Assembly (NCBI GenBank): GCA_003343995.1
Contig: QAKE01000078.1
Coordinates: forward strand, 1 to 64,000
Source of the DNA: Bacillota bacterium
GTDB taxonomy: Bacteria > Bacillota > Clostridia > Christensenellales > Borkfalkiaceae
Direction: 5' to 3'
Length of the DNA stretch: 64,000 nucleotides
In this document: positions 32,366 through 42,175 of the stretch, in pieces
How positions within the stretch are numbered: position 1 is the stretch's first letter
Layout: the number at the start of each line of letters is the position of its first letter
The notes under the pieces: model-generated
What the model was told of the DNA's origin: nothing
The model's database searches: none
The model's input: the letters and a program-made list of their open reading frames with translations, nothing else
Position numbers and translations under genes: made by a program

Positions 32366-34810
32366 TTGGACAATCTGGAAGATAAATTTTCTACAAACGC
32401 CCGCAAGGCGATGGCGGAGGCGGGCAGGATCTCCACCCGCCACGGCTGTTCGTATATCGGCAGCGAGCATATTCTGTTCGGACTCCTGAGCGTGCCCGAC
32501 GGCGTTGCGAAAACCATTCTGGTCAACGCCGGCGTGGATTTGCGCCGTTACGAATTTCGTCTGCGCGGCTATGCCGATAAAAACTGTCCCGTCGTCGGGC
32601 TTACGCCCCGCGCGAAGAATATGTTGGAGCACGCCGCGGAATACGCCATGCAGTCCGCCACCTCCTTTATCATCGGCACGGAACACCTGCTTTTGGCGAT
32701 TTTGAGCGTAAAAGACAGCCTTGCCGTGCGCATTCTAAAAGAATTCGGCACGGATATCGACGGTATGCTCGATAAAATCGAGGAAAAAATCAGCGTCGAT
32801 TATGCCGAATACGAGGAGAAAAACGACCGCCCGCTGCATAAGCAGAAGGAAAGCGGCGCGCTGAAAACCCTTGCGGAATTCGGCGTGGACATGACGGAGC
32901 GCGCCCGCATGGGCAAGCTCGATCCCGTCATCGGGCGCAAAGAGGAAATCGACAGAATCATTCAGATTTTAACGCGCAGGAGCAAAAACAATCCCGTGCT
33001 CATCGGCGAGGCGGGCGTCGGCAAAAGCGCGGTGGTGGAAGGGCTGGCGCAGGCGATCGTCAAGGGCGCGGTGCCGGAGCTTCTGATCGGCAAAACGCTG
33101 TTTTCCCTCGATATGGCGGGGCTGCTCGCCGGCAGCCGTTACCGCGGCGATTTCGAGGAACGGCTGAAAAAAATCGTTTCCGCGGTGAAGGAGGACGGCG
33201 ATATTCTTTTGTTTATCGACGAAATCCACAACATCGTCGGCGCGGGCTCTGCGGGGGAAGGCAACATGGACGCGGCGAATATCTTGAAGCCCATGCTTTC
33301 CCGCGGGGAATTGCAGACCATCGGCGCGACGACGGTGGACGAATACCGCAAATATATCGAAAAAGATCCCGCGCTCGAACGGCGCTTTCAGCCGATCATG
33401 GTGGACGCGCCCACGCCGGAGGAGAGTGTGGAAATCTTAAAAGGACTGCGCGATCGGTACGAGGCGCACCATAAGGTGAGCATCTGCGACGACGCCATCG
33501 AGGCGGCGGTCACCCTTTCCGATCGGTATATCGCCGACCGTTTTCTGCCGGACAAGGCCATCGACCTCATCGACGAGGCGGCGTCCCGCGTGCGGCTGGA
33601 CAGCTACAACCTGCCCGAGGCGGTGCGGGAAAAGGAAAGGGAATTCCGCGCGACGGTGCAGCTGAGAAACGAGGCTTACCGCCACAACGACGCGGCGGGG
33701 GCGCAGAAATACGAAAACGCCCTCGATAAAATTTCCGAAGAACTCGATAAGATCCGCGACCGTCAGGAGGAGATTCGCTTAAAAACCAACCTCGAAATCC
33801 ATAAGGACGACGTTGCCAAAATCGTGGCGGCGCAGACGGGAATACCCGCGGCGAAACTGACGGAATCGGAAGCGGAGCGGTTTTTGCGGCTGGAGGAGGA
33901 GCTTTCCAAGCGCGTGATCGGGCAAAGCGAGGCGGTGAAAGCCGTTTGCCGCGCCATCCGCCGCGCCCGCGCGGGGCTTAACGACGTCAACCGTCCGCTC
34001 GGCAGTTTCATCTTCGTCGGTCCCACGGGCGTCGGGAAAACGGAGCTTTCCAAAGCGCTGGCGGAATGTCTTTTCGACGACGAGCGCAATCTGATCCGCA
34101 TCGACATGAGCGAATACATGGAAAAGCACTCCGTGGCGAAGCTCATCGGCGCGCCGCCGGGGTACGTCGGGTTCGACGAGGCGGGGCAGCTCACCGAAAA
34201 GGTGAGAAGAAAGCCTTACTGCGTCGTGCTCTTCGACGAAATCGAAAAGGCGCATCCCGACATCTTCAATTTGATGCTGCAAATTCTCGACGACGGCAGG
34301 CTGACCGACAGCCGCGGCAGGCTGGTCAGCTTCCGCAACGCCATCATCATCATGACCTCCAACGTGGGTGCGAGCGAGGTGAAAAGCGTTTCCTCCCTCG
34401 GGTTCGGCGCGGCGGACGAGTCGGCGGAATACGAAAGGATGAGCGAGCGCATCCGCGACGCGCTCAAAGCGCAGTTCCGTCCGGAATTTTTAAACCGCGT
34501 GGACGAAACGGTGATTTTCGGCAAGCTGGGCAAGGACGACGCGGGGCGCATCGTGGAAATTCTGCTCGGCGGGCTGAGAAAGCGGCTTGCGAACATGGGC
34601 GTGCAGTTCAAAGTGACCAAAGCCGCGCTCGACACCATCACCGAAAGCGGATACGACAACGAATACGGCGCGCGCCCGCTGAAGAGAAATATTCAGCGGC
34701 TCGTGGAGGACCGGCTTTCCGAAGAGGTGCTGAAAGGCAACATTTGCGAGGGGGAAACGGTCACGGTGGACAGCGACGGAAAAAAGCTGGTTTTCCGTTC
34801 GCAGAAATAA
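32366..34810 (+). CDS. clpC: ATP-dependent Clp protease ATPase subunit ClpC
   Basis: AAA+ unfoldase that feeds ClpP and recognises arginine-phosphorylated proteins. 814 residues: Clp N-domain repeats (about 1-150), first AAA module with Walker A GEAGVGKS (214-221), a middle coiled-coil (about 410-475), second AAA module with GPTGVGKT (552-559), and a ClpP-docking loop tripeptide Leu-Gly-Phe at 678-680. The TTG start has an AAAGGGGAG site eight bases upstream. No ctsR gene and no CtsR-type direct repeat were seen before the operon. Confidence 0.95.
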   Translation: MDNLEDKFSTNARKAMAEAGRISTRHGCSYIGSEHILFGLLSVPDGVAKTILVNAGVDLRRYEFRLRGYADKNCPVVGLTPRAKNMLEHAAEYAMQSATSFIIGTEHLLLAILSVKDSLAVRILKEFGTDIDGMLDKIEEKISVDYAEYEEKNDRPLHKQKESGALKTLAEFGVDMTERARMGKLDPVIGRKEEIDRIIQILTRRSKNNPVLIGEAGVGKSAVVEGLAQAIVKGAVPELLIGKTLFSLDMAGLLAGSRYRGDFEERLKKIVSAVKEDGDILLFIDEIHNIVGAGSAGEGNMDAANILKPMLSRGELQTIGATTVDEYRKYIEKDPALERRFQPIMVDAPTPEESVEILKGLRDRYEAHHKVSICDDAIEAAVTLSDRYIADRFLPDKAIDLIDEAASRVRLDSYNLPEAVREKEREFRATVQLRNEAYRHNDAAGAQKYENALDKISEELDKIRDRQEEIRLKTNLEIHKDDVAKIVAAQTGIPAAKLTESEAERFLRLEEELSKRVIGQSEAVKAVCRAIRRARAGLNDVNRPLGSFIFVGPTGVGKTELSKALAECLFDDERNLIRIDMSEYMEKHSVAKLIGAPPGYVGFDEAGQLTEKVRRKPYCVVLFDEIEKAHPDIFNLMLQILDDGRLTDSRGRLVSFRNAIIIMTSNVGASEVKSVSSLGFGAADESAEYERMSERIRDALKAQFRPEFLNRVDETVIFGKLGKDDAGRIVEILLGGLRKRLANMGVQFKVTKAALDTITESGYDNEYGARPLKRNIQRLVEDRLSEEVLKGNICEGETVTVDSDGKKLVFRSQK

Positions 34811-34890
34811 AGGGAAAGCGCCGCCGCGCGGCGAATATAATAATAAGGAAGCAAATTCCGCGGGGGGAAATCATTTCTTAGGAGGCAGTT

Positions 34891-35427
34891 ATGAACATCG
34901 AAATTATCGAAAGAAACTATGTGGCAAGCGAACATCTGAGGCGCATCGTCGAACAGAAGCTGGAAAAGCTCGATAAATATTTTGACGGCGCGGATACGAA
35001 ATGCAGGGTTTATTTCAAAAAGGAAAACATCTCTTTGAAAACCGAAGTGATGCTGGAATATCAGGGAAAAATCATCCGCGCGCAGGAAATCAGCGATAAT
35101 TTTTACGAAAATATCGATAAAATTCTTCCCAAAATCGAGGGGCAGATCCGCAAATACCGCACCAAGTTCGATAAGGCGCAGAAAAACAACGCCTTCAAAG
35201 AACAGCGCGTTTACGACGTGGAGGAGATTCCTTCGTCCGCGAAAGAGCGGGGCATCGTAAAGGAAAAGCACTTCAAATTAAAGCCGATGCTCGTGGAAGA
35301 GGCGGCGGAAGAAATGGATATGCTCGGACATTCCTTCTTCGTGTTTTTCGATTTGAAAACGCAGAGCGTCAAGGTGCTTTATCAGCGCAGCGACGGCAAT
35401 CTCGGACTTATCGATCCGGAAATCTGA
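34891..35427 (+). CDS. hpf: Ribosome hibernation-promoting factor, long form
   Basis: Dimerises and silences 70S ribosomes in stationary phase. 178 residues: an N-terminal S30AE domain (about 1-100, MNIEIIERNYVASEHLRRIVEQKL) and a C-terminal dimerisation domain (about 120-178, VKEKHFKLKPMLVEEAAEEM and GHSFFVFF), i.e. the long form found in Gram-positives. TTAGGAGG precedes the ATG. An A/T stretch with TATAAT (34836-34841) lies upstream without a clear minus-35. Confidence 0.93.
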   Translation: MNIEIIERNYVASEHLRRIVEQKLEKLDKYFDGADTKCRVYFKKENISLKTEVMLEYQGKIIRAQEISDNFYENIDKILPKIEGQIRKYRTKFDKAQKNNAFKEQRVYDVEEIPSSAKERGIVKEKHFKLKPMLVEEAAEEMDMLGHSFFVFFDLKTQSVKVLYQRSDGNLGLIDPEI

Positions 35428-35442
35428 GGCGTTTAACCGTTT

Positions 35443-36240
35443 ATGGAAATCGGCGTTTCGACGGCGTCCTTGTTCGTGCGTAAAACCACGGAGGACGCCC
35501 TTTCCTACATTTGCGAAGAAAAATTTCCCGCGGCGGAGGTGTTTTTGTCCACTTACCGCGAATACAACCGCGCTTTCGGAAAGCTTTTGAAAAAGCGGCT
35601 TGCCGGCGGTTGCACGAAAGTTCATTCGATACATACCTTAAACACCCAGTACGAGCCGCAGCTTTACAGCGTCAATCCCCGCGCGGCGGAAGATTCCTTC
35701 GATATTTTGGAGGGCGTTTTGCAGGCGGCGGAGGAAATCGGCGCGAAATATTACACCTTTCACGGCGTGGCTCGCATGAAGAAAACGCCGATAAAAATGG
35801 ATTACGATCGCATCGGGGCGGTTACGCGGCGGATTTTCGACGCGTGCGCCGCGCACGGCGTAACGCTCAGTTACGAAACGGTGCATTGGTGCTATTACAA
35901 TTACAAGGGCTTTTTCAAAGAAGTCAAGCGCCGCTGTTCCGGCTTAAAGGGCGTGCTCGATATCAAGCAGGCGCGCCAGAGCGGCGTTTTTTACGGCGAT
36001 TTTATCGACGATATGGGGGAGGACATCGTAACGGTGCATCTTTCCGATATCGACGAAAACGGCAAAATGTGTCTGGCGGGCAAGGGCGTATTCGATTTCG
36101 CCGAGCTGTTTAAACGGTTGAAGGACGTGAATTTTGACGGCGCGCTGCTCATCGAGGCGTATCAGGGCGATTACGGCGATTTGAGCGAATTGAAGCAATC
36201 GGCGGACTATGTGGCGGAGCTCGTGCATAAAATTTTTTAA
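35443..36240 (+). CDS. Sugar phosphate isomerase/epimerase-like TIM barrel
   Basis: 265-residue xylose-isomerase-like TIM-barrel protein (AP endonuclease 2 superfamily). Metal-site strands are seen as YYTFHGVAR, LSYETVHW, GVLDIKQAR with VTVHLSDIDENG, and LLIEAYQGDYGD. Members act as sugar isomerases, epimerases or endonuclease IV; the short length and lack of endonuclease IV signatures argue for sugar metabolism, substrate unknown. It lies 15 bases after hpf. Confidence 0.75.
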   Translation: MEIGVSTASLFVRKTTEDALSYICEEKFPAAEVFLSTYREYNRAFGKLLKKRLAGGCTKVHSIHTLNTQYEPQLYSVNPRAAEDSFDILEGVLQAAEEIGAKYYTFHGVARMKKTPIKMDYDRIGAVTRRIFDACAAHGVTLSYETVHWCYYNYKGFFKEVKRRCSGLKGVLDIKQARQSGVFYGDFIDDMGEDIVTVHLSDIDENGKMCLAGKGVFDFAELFKRLKDVNFDGALLIEAYQGDYGDLSELKQSADYVAELVHKIF

Positions 36241-36250
36241 GCGTTTTTGC

Positions 36251-36285
36251 GGCGGGGTTTTCCTTTGGGAACGGCCCCGCCGTTC
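36251..36285 (+). terminator. Hairpin after TIM-barrel gene
   Basis: GGCGGGG (36251-36257) pairs with CCCCGCC (36275-36281); a 17-base loop and poor T-run make this a weak terminator call. Confidence 0.4.
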
Positions 36286-36343
36286 TTGTCGAAAAAAAAG
36301 CGCGTATTTACCGCGAATATGACAAAAAAAATCAAAATTAGTA

Positions 36344-36372
36344 TTGACAATCGGCGCGGGATATATTACAAT
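36344..36372 (+). promoter_or_regulatory. Promoter TTGACA-17-TACAAT for pgi
   Basis: Perfect minus-35 TTGACA (36344-36349) and TACAAT (36367-36372) with a 17-base spacer. It is among the strongest sigma-A promoters in the window. Confidence 0.82.
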
Positions 36373-36420
36373 AATAGTAAGTAAATAATCAGTGAAACAA
36401 AAGGAAAAAAGGAGCACATA

Positions 36421-37857
36421 ATGAAAGCGAAATATCTCCACGTAAAATGGCAGAAATCCATGCGTTTAAGGCTGGATTACAATAATATGATGACGGAGTT
36501 CGTCGGCGAAAAGCAAGGCATCTCCCAATCCGATCTCCGCGCGAACAGGGAAGTGTTCACCGCGGCGTTTGAAACGGTGCAGCAAAAACGCGGCACCGGC
36601 ATGATGGGCTGGACGGAACTGCCCTACAACCAAAAGGACGTCGTGGCGGACATCCTCGCCACCGCGAAGGACATCCGCAAGAATTACGACGCTTTCGTCG
36701 TGCTGGGCATCGGCGGTTCGGCGCTCGGTCCCATCGCGGTGATGCAGGCGCTCAAGCACATGCGCTATAACGATTTATCCAAAACGCAGCGCAAGTCCCC
36801 CCGATTTTACGTGGAGGACAACGTCGATCCCGAACGCATGCAGTCGCTTTTCGACGTGATCGACGTGAAAAAGACCATGTTCAACGTCATCACAAAGAGC
36901 GGTTCCACCAGCGAAACGATGTCGCAGTACCTCATCATCTACGATATGCTCAAAAAAGCCCTCGGCAAGGACGCGGCGAAACACATCATCGCCACCACTT
37001 CGGAAAGCAAGGGCAATCTGATCAAACTCGCAAAAAAGGAAGGCTTTAAAACCTTCTATATCCCCGACGGCGTGGGCGGAAGATTTTCCGAACTTTGCCC
37101 CGTCGGACTGCTGCCCGCCGCGGTGGTCGGCATCGACATCCGCCAGATGCTCGCGGGCGCGGCGTTCATGGACAAGCTCTGCCGCGATACGCGGCTGAGA
37201 AAGAATCCCGCACTGATGTCGGCGGCGCTTTCCTATCTCGCGATGGAAAAGGGCAAAAACATCTCGGTGATGATGCCTTACGCCGATTCGCTGCGCTATA
37301 TGTCCGATTGGTACTGCCAGCTTTGGGCGGAAAGTCTCGGCAAGGCGGAAAACCTTGCGGGAACAACCGTCAACGTGGGGCAGACGCCCGTCAAGGCGTT
37401 GGGCGTCACCGATCAGCACTCGCAGGTGCAGCTCTATCGCGAAGGTCCGTACGACAAGGTGGTCACCTTCCTCGCGGTGGATCGGTACCGCACGGAATAC
37501 GTGATTTCCGACGGGTGCGAGGATATTTCCGACGTCAACTTCCTCTGCGGGCACACGATGAACGAACTCATCGACGCCGAAAGAAGGGCGACGGAGTACG
37601 CGCTCACGGCGGCGGAACGGCTGAACCGCACCATTTATCTGCCGGAAGTCAACGCTTTCACGGTGGGCGAGTTGTTATATTTTTACGAAATGGAAACGGC
37701 GTTCTGCGGCGAAATGCTCGGCATCGACACCTATAACCAACCGGGTGTAGAGGCGGGAAAGAACGCGACGTACGCTCTTCTCGGCAGAAAGGGTTACGAA
37801 TCTACCAGAGAAGAAATGCAGGCGGCTAAAACGAAAAAAGACGATTATATTTGTTAA
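36421..37857 (+). CDS. pgi: Glucose-6-phosphate isomerase
   Basis: Interconverts glucose-6-phosphate and fructose-6-phosphate and so links glycolysis to the glycogen genes that follow. 478 residues with the sugar-isomerase motifs VVLGIGGSALGP, VITKSGSTSETMSQ, GVGGRFSE and the late GVTDQHSQVQL and NQPGVEAGK signatures. AAAGGAGC precedes the ATG. It has its own strong promoter. Confidence 0.95.
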   Translation: MKAKYLHVKWQKSMRLRLDYNNMMTEFVGEKQGISQSDLRANREVFTAAFETVQQKRGTGMMGWTELPYNQKDVVADILATAKDIRKNYDAFVVLGIGGSALGPIAVMQALKHMRYNDLSKTQRKSPRFYVEDNVDPERMQSLFDVIDVKKTMFNVITKSGSTSETMSQYLIIYDMLKKALGKDAAKHIIATTSESKGNLIKLAKKEGFKTFYIPDGVGGRFSELCPVGLLPAAVVGIDIRQMLAGAAFMDKLCRDTRLRKNPALMSAALSYLAMEKGKNISVMMPYADSLRYMSDWYCQLWAESLGKAENLAGTTVNVGQTPVKALGVTDQHSQVQLYREGPYDKVVTFLAVDRYRTEYVISDGCEDISDVNFLCGHTMNELIDAERRATEYALTAAERLNRTIYLPEVNAFTVGELLYFYEMETAFCGEMLGIDTYNQPGVEAGKNATYALLGRKGYESTREEMQAAKTKKDDYIC

Positions 37858-37865
37858 AGTTATTT

Positions 37866-37899
37866 TTTTGCCGCGGCTTGTTTTTAAGCTGCGGCAAAA
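37866..37899. terminator. Terminator between pgi and glgB
   Basis: A 14-pair stem (37866-37879 with 37886-37899, one G-T pair) around loop GTTTTT. The arms themselves start and end in T4/A4, so it can act in either direction; partial read-through into glgB is likely since no separate glgB promoter was seen. Confidence 0.6.
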
Positions 37900-37925
37900 T
37901 TTGAATGAAGGGTAAAGGGGAGAAG

Positions 37926-39800
37926 ATGAAAGAGAATTTACCTTTATATTTATTCCATCAGGGCACGAATTTTCGCGCATACGAATACCTCGGCGCGCAT
38001 TTCGGCAAAAAGGACGGAAAGAAAGGCGTGTTTTTCAGAACGTGGGCGCCCGCGGCGGAAAGCGTTTCCGTAGTGGGGGATTTCAACGGCTGGAACGCGG
38101 AAAAAAATCCCATGGAGCGGCTCAGCGGCGAAGGGATATACGAAACTTTCGTTGCCGGCTTAAAGGTATACGATAACTATAAATACGCCGTTAAATCGGA
38201 AAAAGGCACGGTGAACAAAGCCGATCCCTACGCCTTTCACGCGGAAACCCCGCCGGAAACCGCTTCTAAAATTTACGAGCTTTCCGGCTTTCGCTGGGAA
38301 GACGGCGCTTTCCGCGCGCAGTCGAAAAAAAGGAGCGTGTATTCCTCGCCCGTCAATATTTACGAGGTCAATCTCGGCAGCTGGAAGAAAAAGGCGGACG
38401 GCGGATATCTGAGCTATAACGAACTTGCGCAAGAACTCGTTCCCTACGTAAAGGAGATGGGCTACACCCACGTGGAATTTATGCCGGTGGCGGAATATCC
38501 CTTCGACGGCAGCTGGGGGTATCAGATCACCGGTTACTACGCCGTCACGTCGCGTTTCGGCACGCCGCACGATTTCATGCGCCTCGTCAACGAGTTTCAT
38601 AAAGCGGGCGTCGGCGTGATTTTGGATTGGGTTCCCGCGCACTTTCCCAAGGACGAGCACGGGCTTTACGAATTCGACGGCGAAGCGTGCTACGAATACG
38701 GCGATCCGCTGAAGCGGGAAAACAAGGGCTGGGGCACGCGGGTGTTCGATTGGGGCAAAAACGAAGTGAGGAGCTTTCTCATCTCCAACGCGATGTTTTT
38801 GTTTGAAACCTACCATATCGACGGACTGCGGGTGGACGCCGTCGCCTCCATGCTCTATCTCGATTACGACAGAAAGGACGGGGAATGGCGCCCCAACGAA
38901 TACGGCGGCAACTACAATCTGGAGGCAATCTCCTTTTTCAGAAAACTCAACGAAACGGTGTTCGGCGCCTATCCTTACGCGCTGATGATCGCGGAGGAAT
39001 CCACGGCGTTTCCCATGATCACCAAGCCCGCCTATCTCGGCGGTCTGGGGTTCAATTTCAAGTGGAACATGGGCTGGATGAACGATACGCTTTCCTACAT
39101 GCAGACCGATCCGTATTTCCGCGCCGACAACCACAATAAAATGACCTTTTCCATGTACTACGCTTTCAGCGAGAATTTCGTTCTGCCGCTTTCTCACGAC
39201 GAAGTGGTGCACGGCAAGCGTTCTCTGCTCGATAAGATGACGGGGGATTACGGCGATAAGTTCGCCAATCTCCGCGCATATCTCGGCTTTATGTACTCGC
39301 ACCCCGGTAAAAAGCTCATCTTTATGGGTGCGGAAATCGGGCAGTTTAAGGAATGGGCGTATAAAGAGGGGCTGGAATTTTTCCTGCTCGAATACGAAAA
39401 ACACGCGAAACTGCACGGATATTTCAAGGAGCTGAACGGGCTTTATAAAAACACGCCCGCGTTTTATGAAATCGAAGATTCGTGGGACGGGTTCGAGTGG
39501 ATATACGCCGACGAGCGGGATCGGAACATTCTCGCCTACAAGCGCTTTTCCAAGGACGGAACGCCGGTTTACGTCGCAATCAATTTTTCGGGGTGCGACG
39601 CGGTCAACTTCGAGCTGAAGGCGGACGAGGGCAGATACGTGCCCGCGCTCAACAGCGACGCGCCGAAATTCGGCGGCGCGGGCAAGCTCCGTCAGCGTAT
39701 CTTTACGGCGAAAAGGACGCGCCGCGGGGACGTGAACCACTTTATCAAATTCACGCTGCCGCGCTTGACGTGCGTATATTTCGTGAAGGAAACAAAGTAA
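37926..39800 (+). CDS. glgB: 1,4-alpha-glucan branching enzyme
   Basis: GH13 enzyme that adds alpha-1,6 branches to glycogen. From the ATG at 37926, well placed behind AAAGGGGAG, the product is 624 residues; an ATG seven codons earlier would lie before the ribosome site. An N-terminal CBM48-like domain (FFRTWAPAAESVSVVGDFNGW) is followed by the barrel with catalytic Asp304 (GLRVDAVAS), Glu357 (IAEESTAFP) and LSHDEVVHGK. It opens the glg gene row. Confidence 0.94.
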   Translation: MKENLPLYLFHQGTNFRAYEYLGAHFGKKDGKKGVFFRTWAPAAESVSVVGDFNGWNAEKNPMERLSGEGIYETFVAGLKVYDNYKYAVKSEKGTVNKADPYAFHAETPPETASKIYELSGFRWEDGAFRAQSKKRSVYSSPVNIYEVNLGSWKKKADGGYLSYNELAQELVPYVKEMGYTHVEFMPVAEYPFDGSWGYQITGYYAVTSRFGTPHDFMRLVNEFHKAGVGVILDWVPAHFPKDEHGLYEFDGEACYEYGDPLKRENKGWGTRVFDWGKNEVRSFLISNAMFLFETYHIDGLRVDAVASMLYLDYDRKDGEWRPNEYGGNYNLEAISFFRKLNETVFGAYPYALMIAEESTAFPMITKPAYLGGLGFNFKWNMGWMNDTLSYMQTDPYFRADNHNKMTFSMYYAFSENFVLPLSHDEVVHGKRSLLDKMTGDYGDKFANLRAYLGFMYSHPGKKLIFMGAEIGQFKEWAYKEGLEFFLLEYEKHAKLHGYFKELNGLYKNTPAFYEIEDSWDGFEWIYADERDRNILAYKRFSKDGTPVYVAINFSGCDAVNFELKADEGRYVPALNSDAPKFGGAGKLRQRIFTAKRTRRGDVNHFIKFTLPRLTCVYFVKETK

Positions 39801-39848
39801 TTACCGCCGCTTTTGCGGAAAAATACTACATATAAGGGGATAATATCT

Positions 39849-41048
39849 ATGGTAAGAAAGAAAAAATGCGTAGCAATGCTGTTGGCGGGCGGGCAGGGAA
39901 GCCGCCTTTACGCGCTGACGAACAAAATCGCGAAACCCGCGGTTTCCTTCGGAGGCAAGTATCGGATCATCGACTTTCCGCTTTCCAATTGCGTGAACTC
40001 GGGCATCGACACGGTGGGGGTGCTCACGCAGTACCAGCCGCTGCTGCTCAACGATTACATCGGCAACGGTCAGCCGTGGGATCTGGACAGGGCGTACGGC
40101 GGCGTACATATTCTGTCGCCCTATCAGGGGAAACACTCTTCCGACTGGTACAAGGGCACGGCGAACGCCATCTATCAGAATTTACATTTCATCCGGCAGT
40201 TCGATCCCGATTACGTGTTGGTTTTATCGGGCGATCATATCTATAAAATGGATTATTCGCGCATGCTCAACTATCACATTTTGAACGGCGCGGACTGCAC
40301 CATCGCGGCGATACGCGTTTCCTTGGAGGAGGCGTCCCGTTTCGGTATTCTCAACGTCGACGAAAACGACGTCATCTACGAATTCGAGGAAAAACCGAAA
40401 AAACCGAAAAGCACTTTGGCGTCGATGGGCATTTACATTTTCTCCGCAAAAAAACTTTACCGCTATCTCGAAGAGGACGCGGCGAAGGAAAAATCGAGCA
40501 ACGATTTCGGCAAGGACGTGCTTCCCGCCATGCTCGCGAACGGCGAAAAGATGTGCGCCTATCCCTTTGAGGGCTATTGGAAGGACGTCGGCACGATACA
40601 GTCGCTTTACGACGCGAACATGGATTTGCTCGGCGATACCCCCAAACTCAATGTCAACGATTCTTCGTGGAAGATACAGTCGCGCAGCCCGCTTTCCCCG
40701 CCGCAGTATCTGGCGGAAACGGCGAAGGTGAACAACAGCATCGTCCTGTCCGGCTGCGAGATTTTCGGCACGGTGGAAAACTCCATATTATCGAGCAACG
40801 TCATCGTGAAGGAGGGCGCCGTCGTGCGCAACAGCATCGTGATGGAGGACACCGTCATCGGGGAAAACTCCGTGGTGGAGTATTCCATTATCGACGAGAA
40901 CACCCACGTCGGCAAGAACGTTAAACTCGGCGAGCCGCAGTCGGCGGGCAAGGGCATCGCCGTCGTCGGCAGGGAGCTGACGGTGGCGGACGGCGCCGTC
41001 GTCGCGGGCGGCGCGATGGTGGAAAAAGACGAGAAAAAGGGGGCATAG
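39849..41048 (+). CDS. glgC: Glucose-1-phosphate adenylyltransferase
   Basis: Makes ADP-glucose from ATP and glucose-1-phosphate, the committed step of glycogen synthesis. 399 residues: pyrophosphorylase domain with LLAGGQGSRLYALT, KPAVSFGGKYRIIDFPLSN, YVLVLSGDHIYKMDY, followed by a left-handed beta-helix (about 290-395, ENSILSSNVIVKEGAVV). The ATG at 39849 follows AAGGGG. It would form mixed tetramers with the GlgD subunit encoded next. Confidence 0.95.
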   Translation: MVRKKKCVAMLLAGGQGSRLYALTNKIAKPAVSFGGKYRIIDFPLSNCVNSGIDTVGVLTQYQPLLLNDYIGNGQPWDLDRAYGGVHILSPYQGKHSSDWYKGTANAIYQNLHFIRQFDPDYVLVLSGDHIYKMDYSRMLNYHILNGADCTIAAIRVSLEEASRFGILNVDENDVIYEFEEKPKKPKSTLASMGIYIFSAKKLYRYLEEDAAKEKSSNDFGKDVLPAMLANGEKMCAYPFEGYWKDVGTIQSLYDANMDLLGDTPKLNVNDSSWKIQSRSPLSPPQYLAETAKVNNSIVLSGCEIFGTVENSILSSNVIVKEGAVVRNSIVMEDTVIGENSVVEYSIIDENTHVGKNVKLGEPQSAGKGIAVVGRELTVADGAVVAGGAMVEKDEKKGA

Positions 41049-41052
41049 AAAG

Positions 41053-42156
41053 ATGAAAGCGTTAGGCATAGTTTTTTCCAATATACACGATACCAACCTG
41101 CCCGAGCTCGTCAGAATGCGCACCCTCGCGTCCATTCCCTTCGGGGGCAGATACCGCTTAATCGATTTCGCCCTGTCCAATATGGTCAATTCGGGCATCG
41201 ACAAGGTGGGCGTCATCACCAAGCGCAACTACCGTTCGCTGATGGATCACGTCGGCAGCGGCAAGGATTGGGATCTGGCGCGCAAGGACGGCGGTCTGAT
41301 CATTCTGCCGCCTTTCGGCGACCGCGACAGCGACGGGTTGTACAACTCCCGTCTGGAAGCCTTAAAGAGCATCACCGGCTTTTTGGGACACTGCGACGAG
41401 GATTACGTGGTCATGACCGACTGCGACAACGTCTGCCGCATCAATTATTACGACGTCATCGAATATCACCGCATCTCCAAAGCGGATATTACTTTGGTAT
41501 ACCGCAAGGGAATGCCGGAGGAGGACAACGCCGTCGTGATCGACACCGATGCGGACGGGCGCGTCACCAACTTGAAATACGAGCGGAAATCGGAGGGCGA
41601 AAAGCAGATTTTCGCCAACATCTACGTGATGAAGCGTTCGCTTTTAATGAACCTCATCATGGATTCGCTGGCGTCGAATTATACGCATTTCACCACCGAT
41701 TTATTGGTGAGCAACTTAAAGGCGATGCGCATTATGGGGTACGAACATAAAGGGTATTTCGCGGCGATCACCTCCATGCAGTCGTATTACGAACGCAACA
41801 TGGACCTGCTCGTCGAAAAGAACCGTCACGAACTGTTCGGCGACCGCAGCGTGTTTACGAAAATCCGCGACAGCGTGCCCACCAAATACGGCGCGAGCGC
41901 GGTGGTGAAAAATTCCCTGATCGCGGACGGCTGCGTCATCGAGGGAACGGTGGAAAATTCCGTCATCTTCCGCGGCGTCAAGGTCGCGCGCGGCTCGGTG
42001 GTGAAAAATTCCGTGCTGATGCAGGATACCGTTCTCGGCGAAAACGTGACGATGAACTGCATGATTACCGATAAAGACGTGGTGGTGCGCGACAGGCGCG
42101 TGCTGTCCGGCAGTGAAAATCACCCGTTCTATATTCCGAAAGGAAGCATGATTTAA
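41053..42156 (+). CDS. glgD: GlgD, regulatory subunit of ADP-glucose pyrophosphorylase
   Basis: Non-catalytic homologue of GlgC typical of Bacillota, which raises GlgC activity. 367 residues; the N-terminal nucleotide loop GGxGSRL of GlgC is replaced by SNIHDTNLPELVRMRTLAS, while the GGRYRLIDFALSNMVNSGID segment and C-terminal beta-helix are kept. It follows glgC by four bases. Confidence 0.93.
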   Translation: MKALGIVFSNIHDTNLPELVRMRTLASIPFGGRYRLIDFALSNMVNSGIDKVGVITKRNYRSLMDHVGSGKDWDLARKDGGLIILPPFGDRDSDGLYNSRLEALKSITGFLGHCDEDYVVMTDCDNVCRINYYDVIEYHRISKADITLVYRKGMPEEDNAVVIDTDADGRVTNLKYERKSEGEKQIFANIYVMKRSLLMNLIMDSLASNYTHFTTDLLVSNLKAMRIMGYEHKGYFAAITSMQSYYERNMDLLVEKNRHELFGDRSVFTKIRDSVPTKYGASAVVKNSLIADGCVIEGTVENSVIFRGVKVARGSVVKNSVLMQDTVLGENVTMNCMITDKDVVVRDRRVLSGSENHPFYIPKGSMI

Positions 42157-42175
42157 ATTTATTAGGAGAGGAAAA

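Noticed and set aside
38160..39740. 526-codon antisense frame opposite glgB
   Set aside because: Sequence is low-complexity in style (Val/His/Arg-rich) with no family motif; GC-rich third positions on the coding strand remove stops from the opposite strand.
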